Below are positions 36,391 through 50,062 of a stretch of 64,000 nt of DNA, one piece after another. Position 1 is the first letter of the stretch; each line of letters starts with the position of its first letter. The position numbers and the translations under genes are program-made. Under the pieces are notes generated by a model. The model was not told the DNA's origin and ran no database searches. It saw only the letters and a list, made by a program, of their open reading frames with translations. The stretch comes from Pyrenula massariospora (Eukaryota > Ascomycota > Eurotiomycetes > Pyrenulales > Pyrenulaceae), in NCBI GenBank assembly GCA_021030905.1, contig JAGFMI010000002.1, positions 1,984,001 through 2,048,000 of the forward strand, read 5' to 3'.

Positions 36391-39371
36391 CTATTTATAA
36401 TTTGTTGCTCGCCGCAGCATCGGTGTCTGGCTCAGTGAGGTCGCGAAGCCGCTAGTCAACGGCCGATCGAGACTGACAACCTTTCCAGCTCGAGCGATCG
36501 TTGAGTTCCCTGCATTTGAGGAATTACTTCCCATTGCGCCGAGTAGAATAGCATTATTGAGCTTATTCGACGTCTGGTATCCGAACGTCCCTCCTACAGT
36601 CAAGGTACTATTCGCTGCACTGTACTCGAAGCTGATCTCACTAATCGCCGTTGGAGCTAGACTCTCTCCATCGTCAAGATATAGCCGACCATTAGCGCTG
36701 CCGTTCGCATCAGGAGCAATGAGGAGGTCAAAGTCTAGTTCTCGAAGGAGCTTTGTGTTGTTGGCGCCGTCTACACGCAATGGCACAATGGACCCGCCGC
36801 GGATGTGAACAGGAATCTCCGTGAAGTTGACGTTGTCTCGGGTGATAGAACTGCCTTGGCCGTAGATCTTTTCGCCACTGAAGAAGTCGTAGAAGGTGTC
36901 CTTGGGCAGATAGAATTCGACGCTGGTTGCGTCATCATCTGTCACGGGCGACACGAGGAGCGAGCGTCCATAGAAGAACTGAAGCTGATTCTCTAGGGTG
37001 TTGAGATCCGATGGGTAGACATAGAACAACGGAAGGATAGTCCTTGGTATGCCGTCCACGGTTTGATAGTGAAATTCGGTGTAGAAGTAGTCCATGAGCT
37101 GCATCCGTGTTTTAATCGCACTCTGTGCCGCGGCGGTTACCAATGGCCACAGATAAAACTCTTGGCGATTAGCAGTGATATCTGCGTGATTTCGATAAAA
37201 TGGATACCATGCACCCAAGACCGCCCAACGGGCACACAGGTTCTCGGTAGTGTTCAGATTGAAGCCGCACACGTCGGTTCCCACTGTGGGTACTTGGAAA
37301 AAGGAGGCAAACTCGATGTTCTGTTTAATCGAGATTCGGTAGTGATCCCAGAGCGAGGCATTATCCCCTGCCATGAAAATTAGCCATAGTCGTCACAACT
37401 GACGGCGCAACGCCTGGGTAACTTGCCTGTCCAATGTCCCGTCTTGTTTCCAGAGCCGGCGAAAGTACTACGAGATATAATGAAAGGGCGGACCTCAGGT
37501 CGGCGATCGAGAAGCGCTGAACGTGTGGCAATGCCCATTCCAAACGCGAAAACATTATGCAAGTCATAGAATGAGTATCCACCATACTGTTCTAGATCTG
37601 GCCAGATCGTGTTTGCGTACAGTGGCCCATCAATATTGTTGATCGCATACGGCGGATTAATCAAATCTCTACCATCGACACCTGTCTTGTTACCGCCGCT
37701 CTGCCGTTTGCCTATCTGGGCTGCGACCGAATTTGGGGGCTGGAAATCTTCCGGAAACCCGGGAAGAGGTGGCCAAGTGGTTCTCAATGGGGGTGGAGCC
37801 GGAGGATCGCCGTTAGCAGCAGACCATCCAACGGGGTCAGGGCATGGGTAAGGACAAAAGTTGGCGGGCTGTCCATCTTCAATTAATGGTTGCTGTTGGA
37901 GGGGAGGGGAAGATAAAACAAATAAAGACACTCACATCATTCATATCAATCCATATCCCGTCCACATTGACTCCACTGTCCGCGTTGAAGAAAGAGTCAA
38001 CCTCTCCAGTCCAGAATTTTTGGGCATTCGGGTGCAACCAGTCTACCCATGAGGTTGCACCAGGCCACATTGCTGCGACAAAAACGGTCCCGTTCAGATA
38101 TTTGATGTATACGTCTTCATCCAGTCCATTATTGTATGACGTGCTGTCATTCAACGAGACTGGCGGATCCACCATCATAACTAAGGACTGATTGTGGTCG
38201 TGGAGATATGCAGCAAGTTCCTGCATCTTGTGCAACGGAAAACGGTCCGGGTCGAGCGTCCAAGTTCGCCGGAGGTCCACTACAATGAGTTAGCATGGGT
38301 CACCCGACACTACGTTTCCACTTTGAGTCTGATTACTGTAATCGATATCTGCCCATAAAGTCTCAAGCGGTATATTGGCCAGAGAGTAGTTCTGCACGAC
38401 TTCTGCGAGAAACATCACATCCTGCCAGCCATATTTGCACTGATGGAACCCATAGGTCCAATACGCCTGTTCGGCCGGCTAAAGTCTCACGGATTAGCTA
38501 CATCAGAATCACGTTGTCGTCTCCCAATAGAGGTCACTCACAAGCCCAACGACGCCCGCATATTGCTGGCTGACTTCACTTGGCGTCGGCCCTGGCAGGA
38601 AATACATGTCGAACACCCCGCCGATAGCGTTATATTCGAGGTACTGTCCACCTTCCCCAGTACTGTCGATCTTCACGTCCATGCCATCGCTGTTTCCAAG
38701 GAACACTCCGTGAGCTTGACCGTTGCGCATCTCGATGTATATTGGGTGGCTACCATAGAGGTTCGAGTTGGCTGGAAGGAACGAATCCCCCACATTCCAG
38801 AAGGTACGAGAATAGTTTGTCGTAGGACGCCGCAAAGGATCAGAATCCTCGCCAAGTCCGTAAATGTAGGGATCATCTGGAAGAGAGGTACGAAGTCGGA
38901 TGTACTGCGTTTCGAAGACAAGACTTGTGCCCGACGTGTTGAAAAGAGGTTCTTGAGTGTCACTACGAAGGACAGCAAAGGAGAATGGGTTCTCTACGTA
39001 TGAGAGAGTCAGAGGGAAACTATCGGATGATGCGTCCGCGCCGGATGGCAAGGGCAAAAGAGCCTCTGGTATCTGGTATACTTGTTCAGCTGCATCGTAG
39101 ATCTTGACATGGAGGCTAGAGCCTGCATTGGGTTAGTTTTGTTCCGTGCGAATTTATTCTGTCAAGGCTCACCTGACTGATACTCCACGAGCAGCTGTAA
39201 GTCATGTATGTCATCTCCAAAGGCATTACACGCGTCTCCCGCTAACGACAGAGTGGCCGTGAGCGAATTCGTCCCGTGTTGGATGTTTGTAGCCGCGTAG
39301 CCAGGGCAGCTGTCGATCGAGGCCGCGATGGCCAAAGACGTCAGCGATAAGAGGGAGGAGAGAAACAGCAT
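36391..39371 (-). CDS. Secreted GH31 alpha-glucosidase
   Basis: Six exons join in phase: 39173-39371, 38542-39122, 38337-38478, 37936-38279, 37427-37868 and 36391-37367. They give 894 residues, the usual size of fungal secreted alpha-glucosidases. A signal peptide ('[17 protein letters not shown]') precedes the mature N-terminus. GH31 landmarks are '[13 protein letters not shown]', '[15 protein letters not shown]', the nucleophile in 'WIDMND' (Asp419), '[18 protein letters not shown]' (acid/base Asp571) and 'GTDVCGFN'. Many N-x-S/T sites fit secretion. The enzyme releases glucose from the non-reducing ends of maltose or starch fragments. The intron at 37368-37426 uses a GC donor (GCAAGT); only this choice restores 'GHWTGDN'. 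It diverges from the SYP1-like gene across about 880 bp. Confidence 0.92.
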
Positions 39372-40252
39372 TTTGGCTCACCTCTCAAAAAGACAGTCTC
39401 GGGCCCAAAGCTCCTTGAGCAGCTTTATGTACCCAGCATCAACCACTCCTGAGAGCACAACCGCGGTCCCTCACGTGCAGAGCTGCATTGGTGCATCCAC
39501 AGACTGAGAGTTCCATCGGGGATTAACCCCGCATAGGGTTCGTCAGGAGCACCATCGTGAAGATCATGGCAATGGAACCAGGTTACGCCTCAGGAGTAGT
39601 ATGGCGACAATGACACAGCAAAGGAAGGTTACATTGGCCAGCAGAACGGTGGAATACACGTGACAACACTTCACGCTCATCAAAGTAGGGAAACCGAAAC
39701 CGAAACCGGAAAAAAAGGGAAAAAGGAGAGGTTCAACTCGCCTCTGCAGTCGCTTTGCGCCTAGCGGTATGCGTCTCCTGGCATAGTATTTAGATTTGGG
39801 ATTGCACCTACTCCTATTATTGCTTATGAACGCTCGAGGGCATCGATCATCGCTGGATTGTAGGACAGAGGTCGCCCGGATTACCTCAGCAACGACTTCT
39901 GTCTATGAGTCTTGTCACCCTCCGCTCTTGCCCAGCATGTGGTCCTTGGAAAAGGTACACATCAAATGTGTTAGATATCACATTTACTCTGCGAGGATCA
40001 TTCTATTATGTGACCATTGAAAGTATCTGGCGTATCCTTTTTCATTCTTTTTTTTGGCCCTCGGCTGAAATTGTCGCTCGTTCTGATTGGCTGCCTGACT
40101 CAATCGACGCAATCCCGGGCGATCCCAGTCATCGAGCGATCGCAGGAATATTCCTACACCCTTCTAATATTATGCGCTTTTCTCTCATCATAGGGCTCGA
40201 AGACTCTCGCTGAATAGGTTGCCGATGTCTACTAGGCAATGAAAAGCCCGAA
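39372..40252. promoter_or_regulatory. Divergent upstream region, glucosidase and muniscin genes
   Basis: 881 bp between two divergent starts, with purine-rich 'GAAACCGAAACCGAAACCGG' near 39690. No supported gene. CreA-type SYGGRG hexamers would be expected for a glucosidase promoter, but none was checked systematically. Confidence 0.4.
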
Positions 40253-43200
40253 ATGGCCCTCGAAAGACAGGAATATCCGGCACTACTGGTGAGTTTTCCT
40301 AAGGCTATCCATCCGGTTTCTCCGCCTAGCTAACATACAGTTTGCGCCAGGCCACATTGCAACCAACCCAAGCCGTTCACCTCCTCAACGACCGGGTCAA
40401 GCTCATAGGGCAGGTCAATTCGAGTGTAGCAGACTGGTTACAGGTCCAAATACTTCACTAATCCTCTTTAAGAAGCCTTACTGAGAGAAAATCAGGAGCG
40501 CCGCCGAATCGAAGAACAATATGCAGCTAGCCTACAGAAACTTGCACGACGGCCACAGCAAGATGGCGCTGCGGCTCTGGGGTAAGCGCTCTTTCACAGC
40601 CGAGGAGCTACAGCTGACCAAAGGCAGCATATTCCAGATGCCCTGGCAGCGAATTATTTCTTCAACCGAGAACCTCGCCCAGTCACATCAGACCCTGGCC
40701 TCGAAGATTGAGGCCGACGTTGAGACGCCACTCAGATCGTTTGCATCCAAGAACAGGGAGATGCAGTCGATGAGCACCATACAAGGGAACCTCGGTGCTC
40801 TTGCAAAAGACCTAGACACTGCGCAGAAAAGGGCTGAAAAGCTAAAAGACAAGGGTTCCAAAGCAGCGGCTGGGAAGGTCTCGAGCGCCAACTCCGGTGT
40901 TGATGACGCTACTCAGCAGTGGGAGTCACAGGCGCCATACGTTTTTGAACAACTTCAAGCTGCCGACGAGAGCCGATTAAACCACCTACGCGACGTACTC
41001 ACCCAATTTCAGACGCACGAAGTCGATCAGGTTGAGCGGAACAAGAATAGTGTCGAGTCCTGTCTCAATGCACTGTTGACAGTTGAGACCGCAGACGAGA
41101 TCAAGACCTTCGTAGCTAGAACTAGTGGTGGCCGCCCGAGCGTGTCAAGAACTAGACGTCAAAGCACTTCAGCAGCCTCGTCGAGTCTCCCTATGCCACC
41201 GCCTTCGAGAGGCACAGAGAATAATGCAAGCTTGACGCCTGCTATCTCGCATGATCGTCCGCCAATGCCGCCTCCTCCTCCTGTGCCAGAGTCTGGTCGA
41301 AGCAGCGCGTTTGGCGGTTTGAAGAGGCTCGGTACTGTTGTGGGCAGGCGAAAAAGTAGCAGTAACACCGCAACTGTGAAACCTGCGGAAAAGCCGAAGA
41401 AGTCGCGAGCTTCATTTGCTCCATTCAGACGAGAAAATTCATCACGGAGCTTCCAAGAAGTTTCATCCCCTCAAGAAGGTGGCCTGACGCCGGTGCGCTC
41501 TCAAGAAGAACCATCCCAACCAATAGTGGCGCCAACCTCTGAAAGTCGACCTCTGAACTTGCCCGCAGAAATGGATGCAATTGCAGAGACGCCTGTTCCT
41601 AACGGCGATGGGCAGCATCTAGCTAATGGCTCGCCGCCCGTTCGTTCTTCAAGTCTTGCGAAACCTTCCGACGAACCGTCTTCGGTGATAGCTAATGGCT
41701 TTGCCCCACCGGAAGGAGTGAGTCCTCGTGCTCATCATGCTCCTATTTATTGGTTAGTGCTGATATGATCTGAATAGCCGCCGCCAGGGCATAGAGACCT
41801 CCAACAGCCACCAGTTCCCTCGCCGTTCGATGCCATAAGTCAAGCACAGAAGGAAGCATCAGAGGCTAATGCGTATGACATTTATCACCTCATCATTCCA
41901 GAATGCTAATCATCTATTCAGCGAGAATGATGACACGCTTCGAAATCTTACAATTCGAGATAAGCCTATAGAGGAGGACCAGTCACAGGCCCAATTGGCT
42001 ATGGACCAAATGGCAAATCAACTACGGATGGTGAGTTATCTACAGTCAAATCTTGATATGTTCTATCGATACAGCTTCATTGTGCACTATCCATAGCAAC
42101 TCTGTCTTATCTCGTTTTAAGTGTCGATCTGTATCGTTATATATTTATTGTGCAGGGGTCGATGTAGATACATCCAGGGTATACTGGGACGTTTGCTGTA
42201 CTTCTCCGCTGAATACTTCATATCAAGTCTTTAATTTGACAAGCCCTGTTGTCATCCACTAACTCTTTCTTAGCAAGCACAGCACTCCGGCCTCAGCAGA
42301 GCATCTGGAAGTGTCCGTGGACGTAGGGACGTCCGCAACACTATCTTTGTCCCCAACAACGAAACGCCTGAATCATTATTGCAACCGGGTCCTCCATCCC
42401 AGGGCCCTCCATCCCAAGGCCCTCAATTTGCCTCTCCCATCAAGCGATCCGGCACTCCTGGTACAATACTCGAAGATCACCCAGCTTCTGACACTATCTC
42501 AACACATTCATCCCATACGGCTCCCAGCATTGCTCCAGTCACTACCCATCTCGAAGCCCATGGTCCGGGCTTGAACGCATCAATCTTGGAAACTGTGAGC
42601 ACTTGGATGACGGCTGGCTCGATTACAAAATCTTTTGTTGTTGGCGAGGTCGCGCTTGCTTACAACGAGCCAAATGCAGGAGCTCCAAAGAGCTCTCAGC
42701 TTGTACGCCTTGACAAGTTTGAAGCTTTAATGAAAGTTGCTGCCAATCCCGCGTTTGTCCAACCATTCACGTCCGCAAAGGGAAAGGAGAGTGAAGAAGA
42801 GAGAGCCGGCAAATACCAATTATCTCTTGGTGCAATCCGCAAAAGCTCACCGACTGTCGCTTTCAAGTATCAACTCCATATTGATGACTCCAACTTGGCC
42901 GCCTACTCACCTATACTCTTCATGCCAGCGTGGCAAATTCAAGACACGCAAGCGAGTGTTATCATCCACTACTCTCTGAATCCTGTCCTCGGTACACACA
43001 CGTCTTCAGTCACGCTGAAGAACGTCGTTCTAACAGTGAACATCGAGCCTGGTACCTCCTCGGCGGTAGCCGAAGGCTCCACCGCCCAATCTTCCACAAA
43101 AGTAACTAATGCAATGATGTCGCCAACTGCGGGAGCCTCTTTTAAGCGCAAGCTTAATACAGTCGTCTGGAGGATACCCGAGCTTGTTGTTTCACTGGAT

Positions 43201-43452
43201 GCAGAACCTACCAAACAACGCTTTCTAGCTCGTTTCATCACATCTGGCCCAAAAGCGAAGGAGGGCAAGATTGAGACAAAATGGGAAGTACAAGGGGATA
43301 TGGCTACCAAAGTGGGTAGTGGTCTTGGCGTCAGTGAACTGAAAACGGTAAAAGACCCATTTGCGGACGAGGATAGTGGTGCCGTAGAAAATTGGGACGA
43401 GGTTGAAGGGACAGTGCGGAAGGTGGCCAGTGGCAAGTATTGCGCTAACTAA
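40253..43452 (+). CDS. SYP1: F-BAR/mu-homology endocytic adaptor (Syp1/FCHO muniscin)
   Basis: Seven exons join in phase: 40253-40288, 40351-40443, 40496-40581, 40628-41717, 41778-41872, 41922-42030 and 42274-43452. They give 895 residues. The F-BAR half opens 'MALERQEYPALL' and 'VKLIGQVNSSVADWLQ', then 'EEQYAASLQKLARRP' and 'GIFQMPWQRI', with a long coiled coil to about residue 250. The middle is Pro/Ser-rich and disordered ('MPPPPPVPESG'). The C-terminal mu-homology domain starts near residue 606. Syp1/FCHO proteins arrive early at endocytic sites, bend membrane and recruit cargo and Ede1. Early exons are only 36-93 nt long and conserved introns split the BAR domain. Confidence 0.9.
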
Positions 43453-44327
43453 ATGGCGACTCTCAGAGATACAAATTGGTTTTTGAGCGTTAGCACGGAG
43501 GTCGTCAGGGCCACTTCGGCAATAATCTTGTCACTGAGCTTCGTTGAGCATTGTAAATAGAGGCATGGCGAGAGTGGAAATCTTGGTATGAATAGTGCAC
43601 TTAGTTGGATGGGGGCAATGTAAGATAGAAGGGCGAGATCCCGATAACATCATTATAGTGACCATTTCACAGTGAGATGTCTTCAACATTTGGTAATGGC
43701 GATCTTCGCTGCCACATCTCAGTGGTTTCAAGATTGATTGAGACCGATTCAAGTTACTCGACTTTAGATGGTTGCTATGATTAAGCCTCCTGTTGAATGC
43801 CCTTCACACAGATCGTTTGAGCGTCTGATGGTTGCCGAAGACCTCTACCCTAAATTCTGGGATTTCAAAATGCGGATGTAAAGATCGTAAGCTATAGAAA
43901 TTGTAAGAGAATTTGGAGATTTGGTAATACCACCGCTGCCTTAATAGATTTTACCGCGTCTCCCGTTTTATAAAAATTAATTTGCGTTGAAATTTAACGA
44001 CATTGCCTGAACACTACGTTCAACGAATGGTTTCTTGGATGCACGAATCACCATGGCCCAAGTTTTCTAGAATTTTCACCGTACGTCCGGCTCGTAGCGT
44101 TGTAGAACGTCTGAACTCCATCAGTCCGAAGGTCAATTGATGGGATGTCTAGAAGTGGTTAGCGCGGACCACTTCGGAACTGACTTTGACCGCACGGTGA
44201 AGAAATCTTCAACCATTTCTGTACTGTCATGGATCCTACATGTTGATATAATATTTGTCTGGTCTACTATGTGCTCGGGTCCCTGAGGCACCCCAACTAT
44301 TTCAACCTGTCCGCTTTCTTCGACACA
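43453..44327. other. Intergenic DNA
   Basis: 3' region of the muniscin gene and promoter of the methyltransferase gene. No supported gene. Confidence 0.45.
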
Positions 44328-45661
<1,334 letters not shown>

Positions 45662-46373
45662 GTCAGATTCTTCACATGCAAGGTCGCCTTTTGCTTACCA
45701 CCTGTAGGTGTTGATGTATTTTCACATCACCTTTTGTCTCTGCCCATTACCACTAAAAAGCATAGCATGGCGTTAGACAGGACATATGCATGGCTATCTC
45801 TAAGGGAAAGGACACATACCCACGTGCTGCATGTATGGTTTGTTACGAGACTGAGCTAGATGGATTATCGGAAATGGAGTCGTGATTTCATTGATAACTT
45901 GGTCTTGCTCCTCGACATAACCGGATGATACCCCTTTCGAGTTGATGCAGTTATCTGGTTTAGAAGTGAGACTTTTCTTCGCTTTTTTCCGATATATCTT
46001 CATTTATTAGGATGCGAAACCGGTCAGTAAATGGTCGTAAGAAGAGCTCTGCCTAAACATCGTCGACAGATCCTGAACGAGTAGCTCTAGAAGACATCTG
46101 TCAGGTTTGCTTAAGCCGCTGGTGGGAGACGGAGGCCGCTCGTTCACATAATCACCTTCGAGGAAGAACCTTGCGTGCCTCGGTAAGTAAGTGCCAAGCC
46201 CGGGATTTCCTCCCCGCATGTCTTGCGGCGGAGGATTTGGGGTAAGCTAAGAAGCTTCAGATCGAGTATTCCAAGCTTTATCCACGTCCAACGTCGTAGC
46301 TGCTGGCCGGATGTGCCCTGTTGAGTGTTCAAGCGGGAAACTTTAGGCCACAACTTGTAACCAAATATCGAAA
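45662..46373. other. Intergenic DNA
   Basis: Short antisense ORFs only; no supported gene. Confidence 0.45.
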
Positions 46374-47422
46374 ATGAGCGATCCCGGTGCCGGTTGCGAA
46401 TACCCCACAGCAGAAGTCAGCTGGCTGAAGCGGGATGTTCTGCTCTTTGCGAACAGCATTGGCTGCACCGCCGATGAGCTCCATTTCCTCTACGTACACT
46501 CATCCTCCCTCTGAACCTCGCAGCGATGCTAAACCTCAAAACAAGGAACTCCACCCCAACTTCGAAGTCTTCCCCACATATCCCATCATACTCCGTACGT
46601 CCCTACAGGGCCCCAAGACATACCTATTAACGAAACTAAGTCCGCACAGCATTCAAAAAATCCTCCCAAGAAGTCATCGACTTCTACGCCTCCCAACGCG
46701 CCACCCCAATACCCGGTGTCCCCCAATTCGACTACCGCCGCGTCGTCGACGGCCAGCGCCTCATCCAGTTCCTCAAGCCCCTCCCGCCCACCTCCGCCGG
46801 CCGCAAGTTCGCCCTCAAGTCCAAAGTGCTCGGCGTGTACGACAAGGGCAAGGCCAGCGTGCTCGAGACCGAGACCCTCCTCGTCGACGCGCACACCGGC
46901 GAAGCCTACACGCGCGCCGTGGGGTCGGGCTTCTTCGTCGGCCAGGGCGGGTGGGGCGGGCCGAAGGGCCCCGCCACGGTGAACTATCCGCCCCCGGCGG
47001 GCAAGAAACCGGATGGGGAGGTGGAAGTGCGCGTTGGGAAAGAGGCGGCGTTGTTGTATCGGTTGAATGGGGATTACAATCCGCTGCATGCGACCCCCGG
47101 GCCGGGGGAGGGGATGGGGTTTGGCGGGACGATCATGCATGGGCTGTATAGCTGGAATAGCGCGGCGCATGCGCTGCTGCGGGAGCTGGGGGGGTCGGAG
47201 GGGAGAAATATAAGGGAGTTTCAGGCGAGGTTTGCGAGCCCGGTGAGGCCGGGGGCGAGGCTGAGGCATCGGATGTGGAGGACGGGGGAGGTGGATGGGG
47301 AGGGGTGGGAGGAGGTGAGGTTTGTTACTGAGGTGGTGGGGGAGGGTGGGGGGAAGGAGACGGTGGCTTTGAGTAATGGGAGGGCGTTGATGAGGTGTGT
47401 TGGGGGGAAGAGTAGGCTTTAA
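46374..47422 (+). CDS. Peroxisomal MaoC-type enoyl-CoA hydratase 2
   Basis: Exons 46374-46493, 46546-46594 and 46650-47422 join in phase to give 313 residues. This is a double hot-dog fold hydratase resembling the C-terminal unit of the multifunctional beta-oxidation protein (Fox2). The hydratase-2 motif is 'GDYNPLHATPG' with catalytic Asp and His near residues 197-202, followed by 'GFGGTIMHGLYSW' and 'FQARFASPVRPGARL'. The protein ends KSRL: the last three residues, SRL, are a PTS1 peroxisome-import signal. It likely hydrates trans-2-enoyl-CoA to 3R-hydroxyacyl-CoA in fatty-acid oxidation. The sense strand is C-rich before about 46950 and G-rich after it. The long antisense ORF is a shadow of this composition. 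Confidence 0.9.
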
Positions 47423-48654
47423 GAGAGAAGATCAACGGTGGATATTAGAAGTAACGGTGTATTTGATTACGAGTAGGGCGGGTGCGAGTGCTGACTATCA
47501 GGTGTGCTATAGCTCCTGAGATACAGCGTCGCATCTCACTCTCGTCATCAGTGGGAAAAATCCTAAGAGTTTATAATGCTAAAAGTGTGTATTTTGATGG
47601 CTACATCGAGATGGAACCTGTTCTGGCTCACCATACCAGCAGCTATAGTGGCTATTCTACCGCACATATCGAATAAAACCTTGTTGCTGTGCTGTGACTT
47701 CTCTACAACACGGTTCATCTGAATCAGTAAGCACGCTTTGAATTTGTCTTTTCCCAACTGAACCTTCTACAGACTAGGCATGAGATCACCAGCAACTCAT
47801 GCTATAGTTTCCGCAGCTTAGAAAATTTGATAGTGAAGAAAGGGGGTGCAAGGGTCGTGATTGACTCGTGTAGACGGAATGATAGGCGTTGAGAGAAATT
47901 ATTTTTTTTGCTTCTCTGATCGGTTTTCGTCATCTTCTTGATTGGGATAGTCTTGAGAATAGAAAAGGCTTGAAAATGGAATAAGTTTAAGAACAAAATA
48001 CATTTAAGAAGAGGATAGTTTGAAGAATGAAATAGTCTACAGAATGGAAATGTCTTGAAAATGAAATAGCTCTGATAATTGAGTGATTGCGTGTGAGTCC
48101 GCGGATTCCGTTTCTTCAGCCAAGGCTGCCTTTCCTTGCATCACGATATCTCGTGTCCATTCCTACATTTTTGGCTCGCACTCTGATCTACGTATAGATT
48201 CTGCGAGTCCGGGCGGATGTTATTAGGGTATGCTATTTGAGGGAAGCTCCAGTACTCCGGGCTCTACCCCCCGCCCCTCCCCTAATCTTCCGGGATCTTG
48301 GCTACTGGCGGGTTTTGTAAGCCGCCTTCCTTGAGGCTCGCCCGTGCTGATTGTCTTACTTAGCTCTAGTCTTTCTATAAGGGTTGCTTTTTAAACTGCC
48401 CGTTCAGCACTCTTGGACTTCGCTTGTTCTGTGCTGATCAGAGAAAGGCGTAATGAGCGTCATTCTTATTGAGCAGAAGTAAACTTAGATTAAGAATTTC
48501 GTGGAACTTGACTGCACACTGCTTCATTGTCAAAGACGTCTACCTATTTGTGACTAAAATTTGAAATCCTCTGAAAGACGTTACTCGTTGAAATCTCGAG
48601 GTAACGCTAGGAAAAACAGTTCGCGAGACGAGCACGTATATGATGTATTGGGGG
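47423..48654. other. Intergenic DNA with 17-bp tandem repeat
   Basis: No supported gene. A degenerate tandem repeat (47944-48079) is the main visible structure and marks the start of the accessory region. Confidence 0.5.
47944..48079 (+). repeat. Degenerate 17-bp tandem repeat, eight copies
   Basis: Eight consecutive units of exactly 17 bp follow a loose consensus GGAATAGTCTTGAAAAT. The units differ widely from one another yet keep the same length, so there are no indels. The unit is not a multiple of three and no coding frame runs through it. Confidence 0.75.
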
Positions 48655-49740
48655 TTAGCAAGAGTTCTTTACCTGCAAGATCCCCGTGATTGACTGTATC
48701 AGGCCGAAAATTATAGTCAGTACAAACACCAAGACTGCAATCCAGAATGTGTACCATTGGACTGGTTTGCGCCGGTCTCTCCAGGCTTGAAGCGGCGAGC
48801 TAGGCTCTTGACCATCGTAAAGCTCCTTGACAACTTTCAATCGATTCTTCCAGTGCTTGAAATGGTCAAGTGAACGCAACTCGAGGGAGAGATGATCACA
48901 AGCTCCTGCACCAGGATCTAGGTGGTGTTTCTTTTGCAACTTGTTGAACCATTTTCTGACATCGGGGTCCCGTCTTGGAATCAGTAAAGCCAACGTCTCA
49001 AGAGTCTCGTCGATAATCTCCTCTGGTATCACCGGGCTTTCATCCTTGTCAGTCACTTTGTGAGAATTAGGCAGCAATACTGACTTTCTGAGGCTTCGGT
49101 GTCGCTCTAGGAGCTCTGTCTGATGGAAGAGATACAATTTGATAGAGTCGTCGATTTCGACCACTTTCAAATGATCAGTAATCGTACTTGTCCAAATGAT
49201 ATCAAAGCCTGCTATATATTTCAAATTGCGGGCGTTAAATTTTGTCGGCAACTGCACGGGCAACGGTTCGCTGGCTGGGGCTCTGGGCGTGGGCGCTATG
49301 GCTGGCTCAATGGCGGCATGGAACAAGTCCTTCAGCGACTGATCCCGGCCCCAGTTGACCTGTCTTCCAGGTCTCGCACCCCCAACGCCACTGATATTTA
49401 GCGGGACTAACACCGCGGCCGCCAGTTTCACTAAGCGCTCGGTTTCCGAAGTCAATGGTCCGAGCGTACCAAGCACCGATTCCTGCGTGGATTGAGGGTC
49501 GCATAAAAGCTTGCACGATTCCAGCAAATGGTTATGTGTGTGGGCAGACACCCTCTCGATCCCCGTACACGCGAGGCGGCAGAAATCGTTGTATATGTGC
49601 TGCATATATGCATTGTAGCTTTCGTTGCAATCCTCAAATCGACTGACATCAAAATCGGGCTGCCACAATTTCTCGAGAACTGCCAGTTTGGAACTAGAGT
49701 CGTTGGGTAGCCATGCCAATGTTCGGTTCAGGCACGACAT
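48655..49740 (-). CDS. Tail-anchored fungal accessory protein, unknown function
   Basis: A single-exon frame of 361 residues. I recognise the general type ('KYIAGFDIIWTSTITDHL' followed by 'IKLYLFHQTELLERH' and 'EEIIDETLETLALLIPR') from uncharacterised proteins common in Leotiomycetes and Sordariomycetes, but no function is known to me. The body is helical and soluble. One hydrophobic segment close to the C-terminus ('WYTFWIAVLVFVLTIIFGLI') would make it tail-anchored. Only a few residues follow the span. It is transcribed away from the protease-like gene. Confidence 0.75.
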   Translation of the reverse strand: MSCLNRTLAWLPNDSSSKLAVLEKLWQPDFDVSRFEDCNESYNAYMQHIYNDFCRLACTGIERVSAHTHNHLLESCKLLCDPQSTQESVLGTLGPLTSETERLVKLAAAVLVPLNISGVGGARPGRQVNWGRDQSLKDLFHAAIEPAIAPTPRAPASEPLPVQLPTKFNARNLKYIAGFDIIWTSTITDHLKVVEIDDSIKLYLFHQTELLERHRSLRKSVLLPNSHKVTDKDESPVIPEEIIDETLETLALLIPRRDPDVRKWFNKLQKKHHLDPGAGACDHLSLELRSLDHFKHWKNRLKVVKELYDGQEPSSPLQAWRDRRKPVQWYTFWIAVLVFVLTIIFGLIQSITGILQVKNSC

Positions 49741-50062
49741 GCTTCCTCTTACCTGACAACGTTTCTAGTCCTTTTAGTATTTTAATGCGACATTTACAGT
49801 GTAGAATATCAATGAAATAAAAGGGACTGCTCCAAAATGAGAATTCTAGGTAGACTGCCAGGCTTAATTGCGGTGTCATTCCAGAACCAGGCCGCTATGA
49901 ACGAGGCTATGCTCCCAACAAGTCAGGGCGATGTGACGCCTGTGGCGTGGGGGTTTCAAGTCTTCGTCCGCATCCCGCGTACACGAGGGAACATCTCTCA
50001 TTTTCTCTGTTCTGACTGACTTCTGTCCAGCGATGACCAAGGTTATGGTTCACTGCTAGGAA

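Noticed and set aside
46586-47269. 227-codon minus-strand ORF opposite the MaoC gene
   Set aside because: It is a compositional shadow: Arg/Pro/Gly-rich, no family, and the sense gene has introns, catalytic motif and PTS1.
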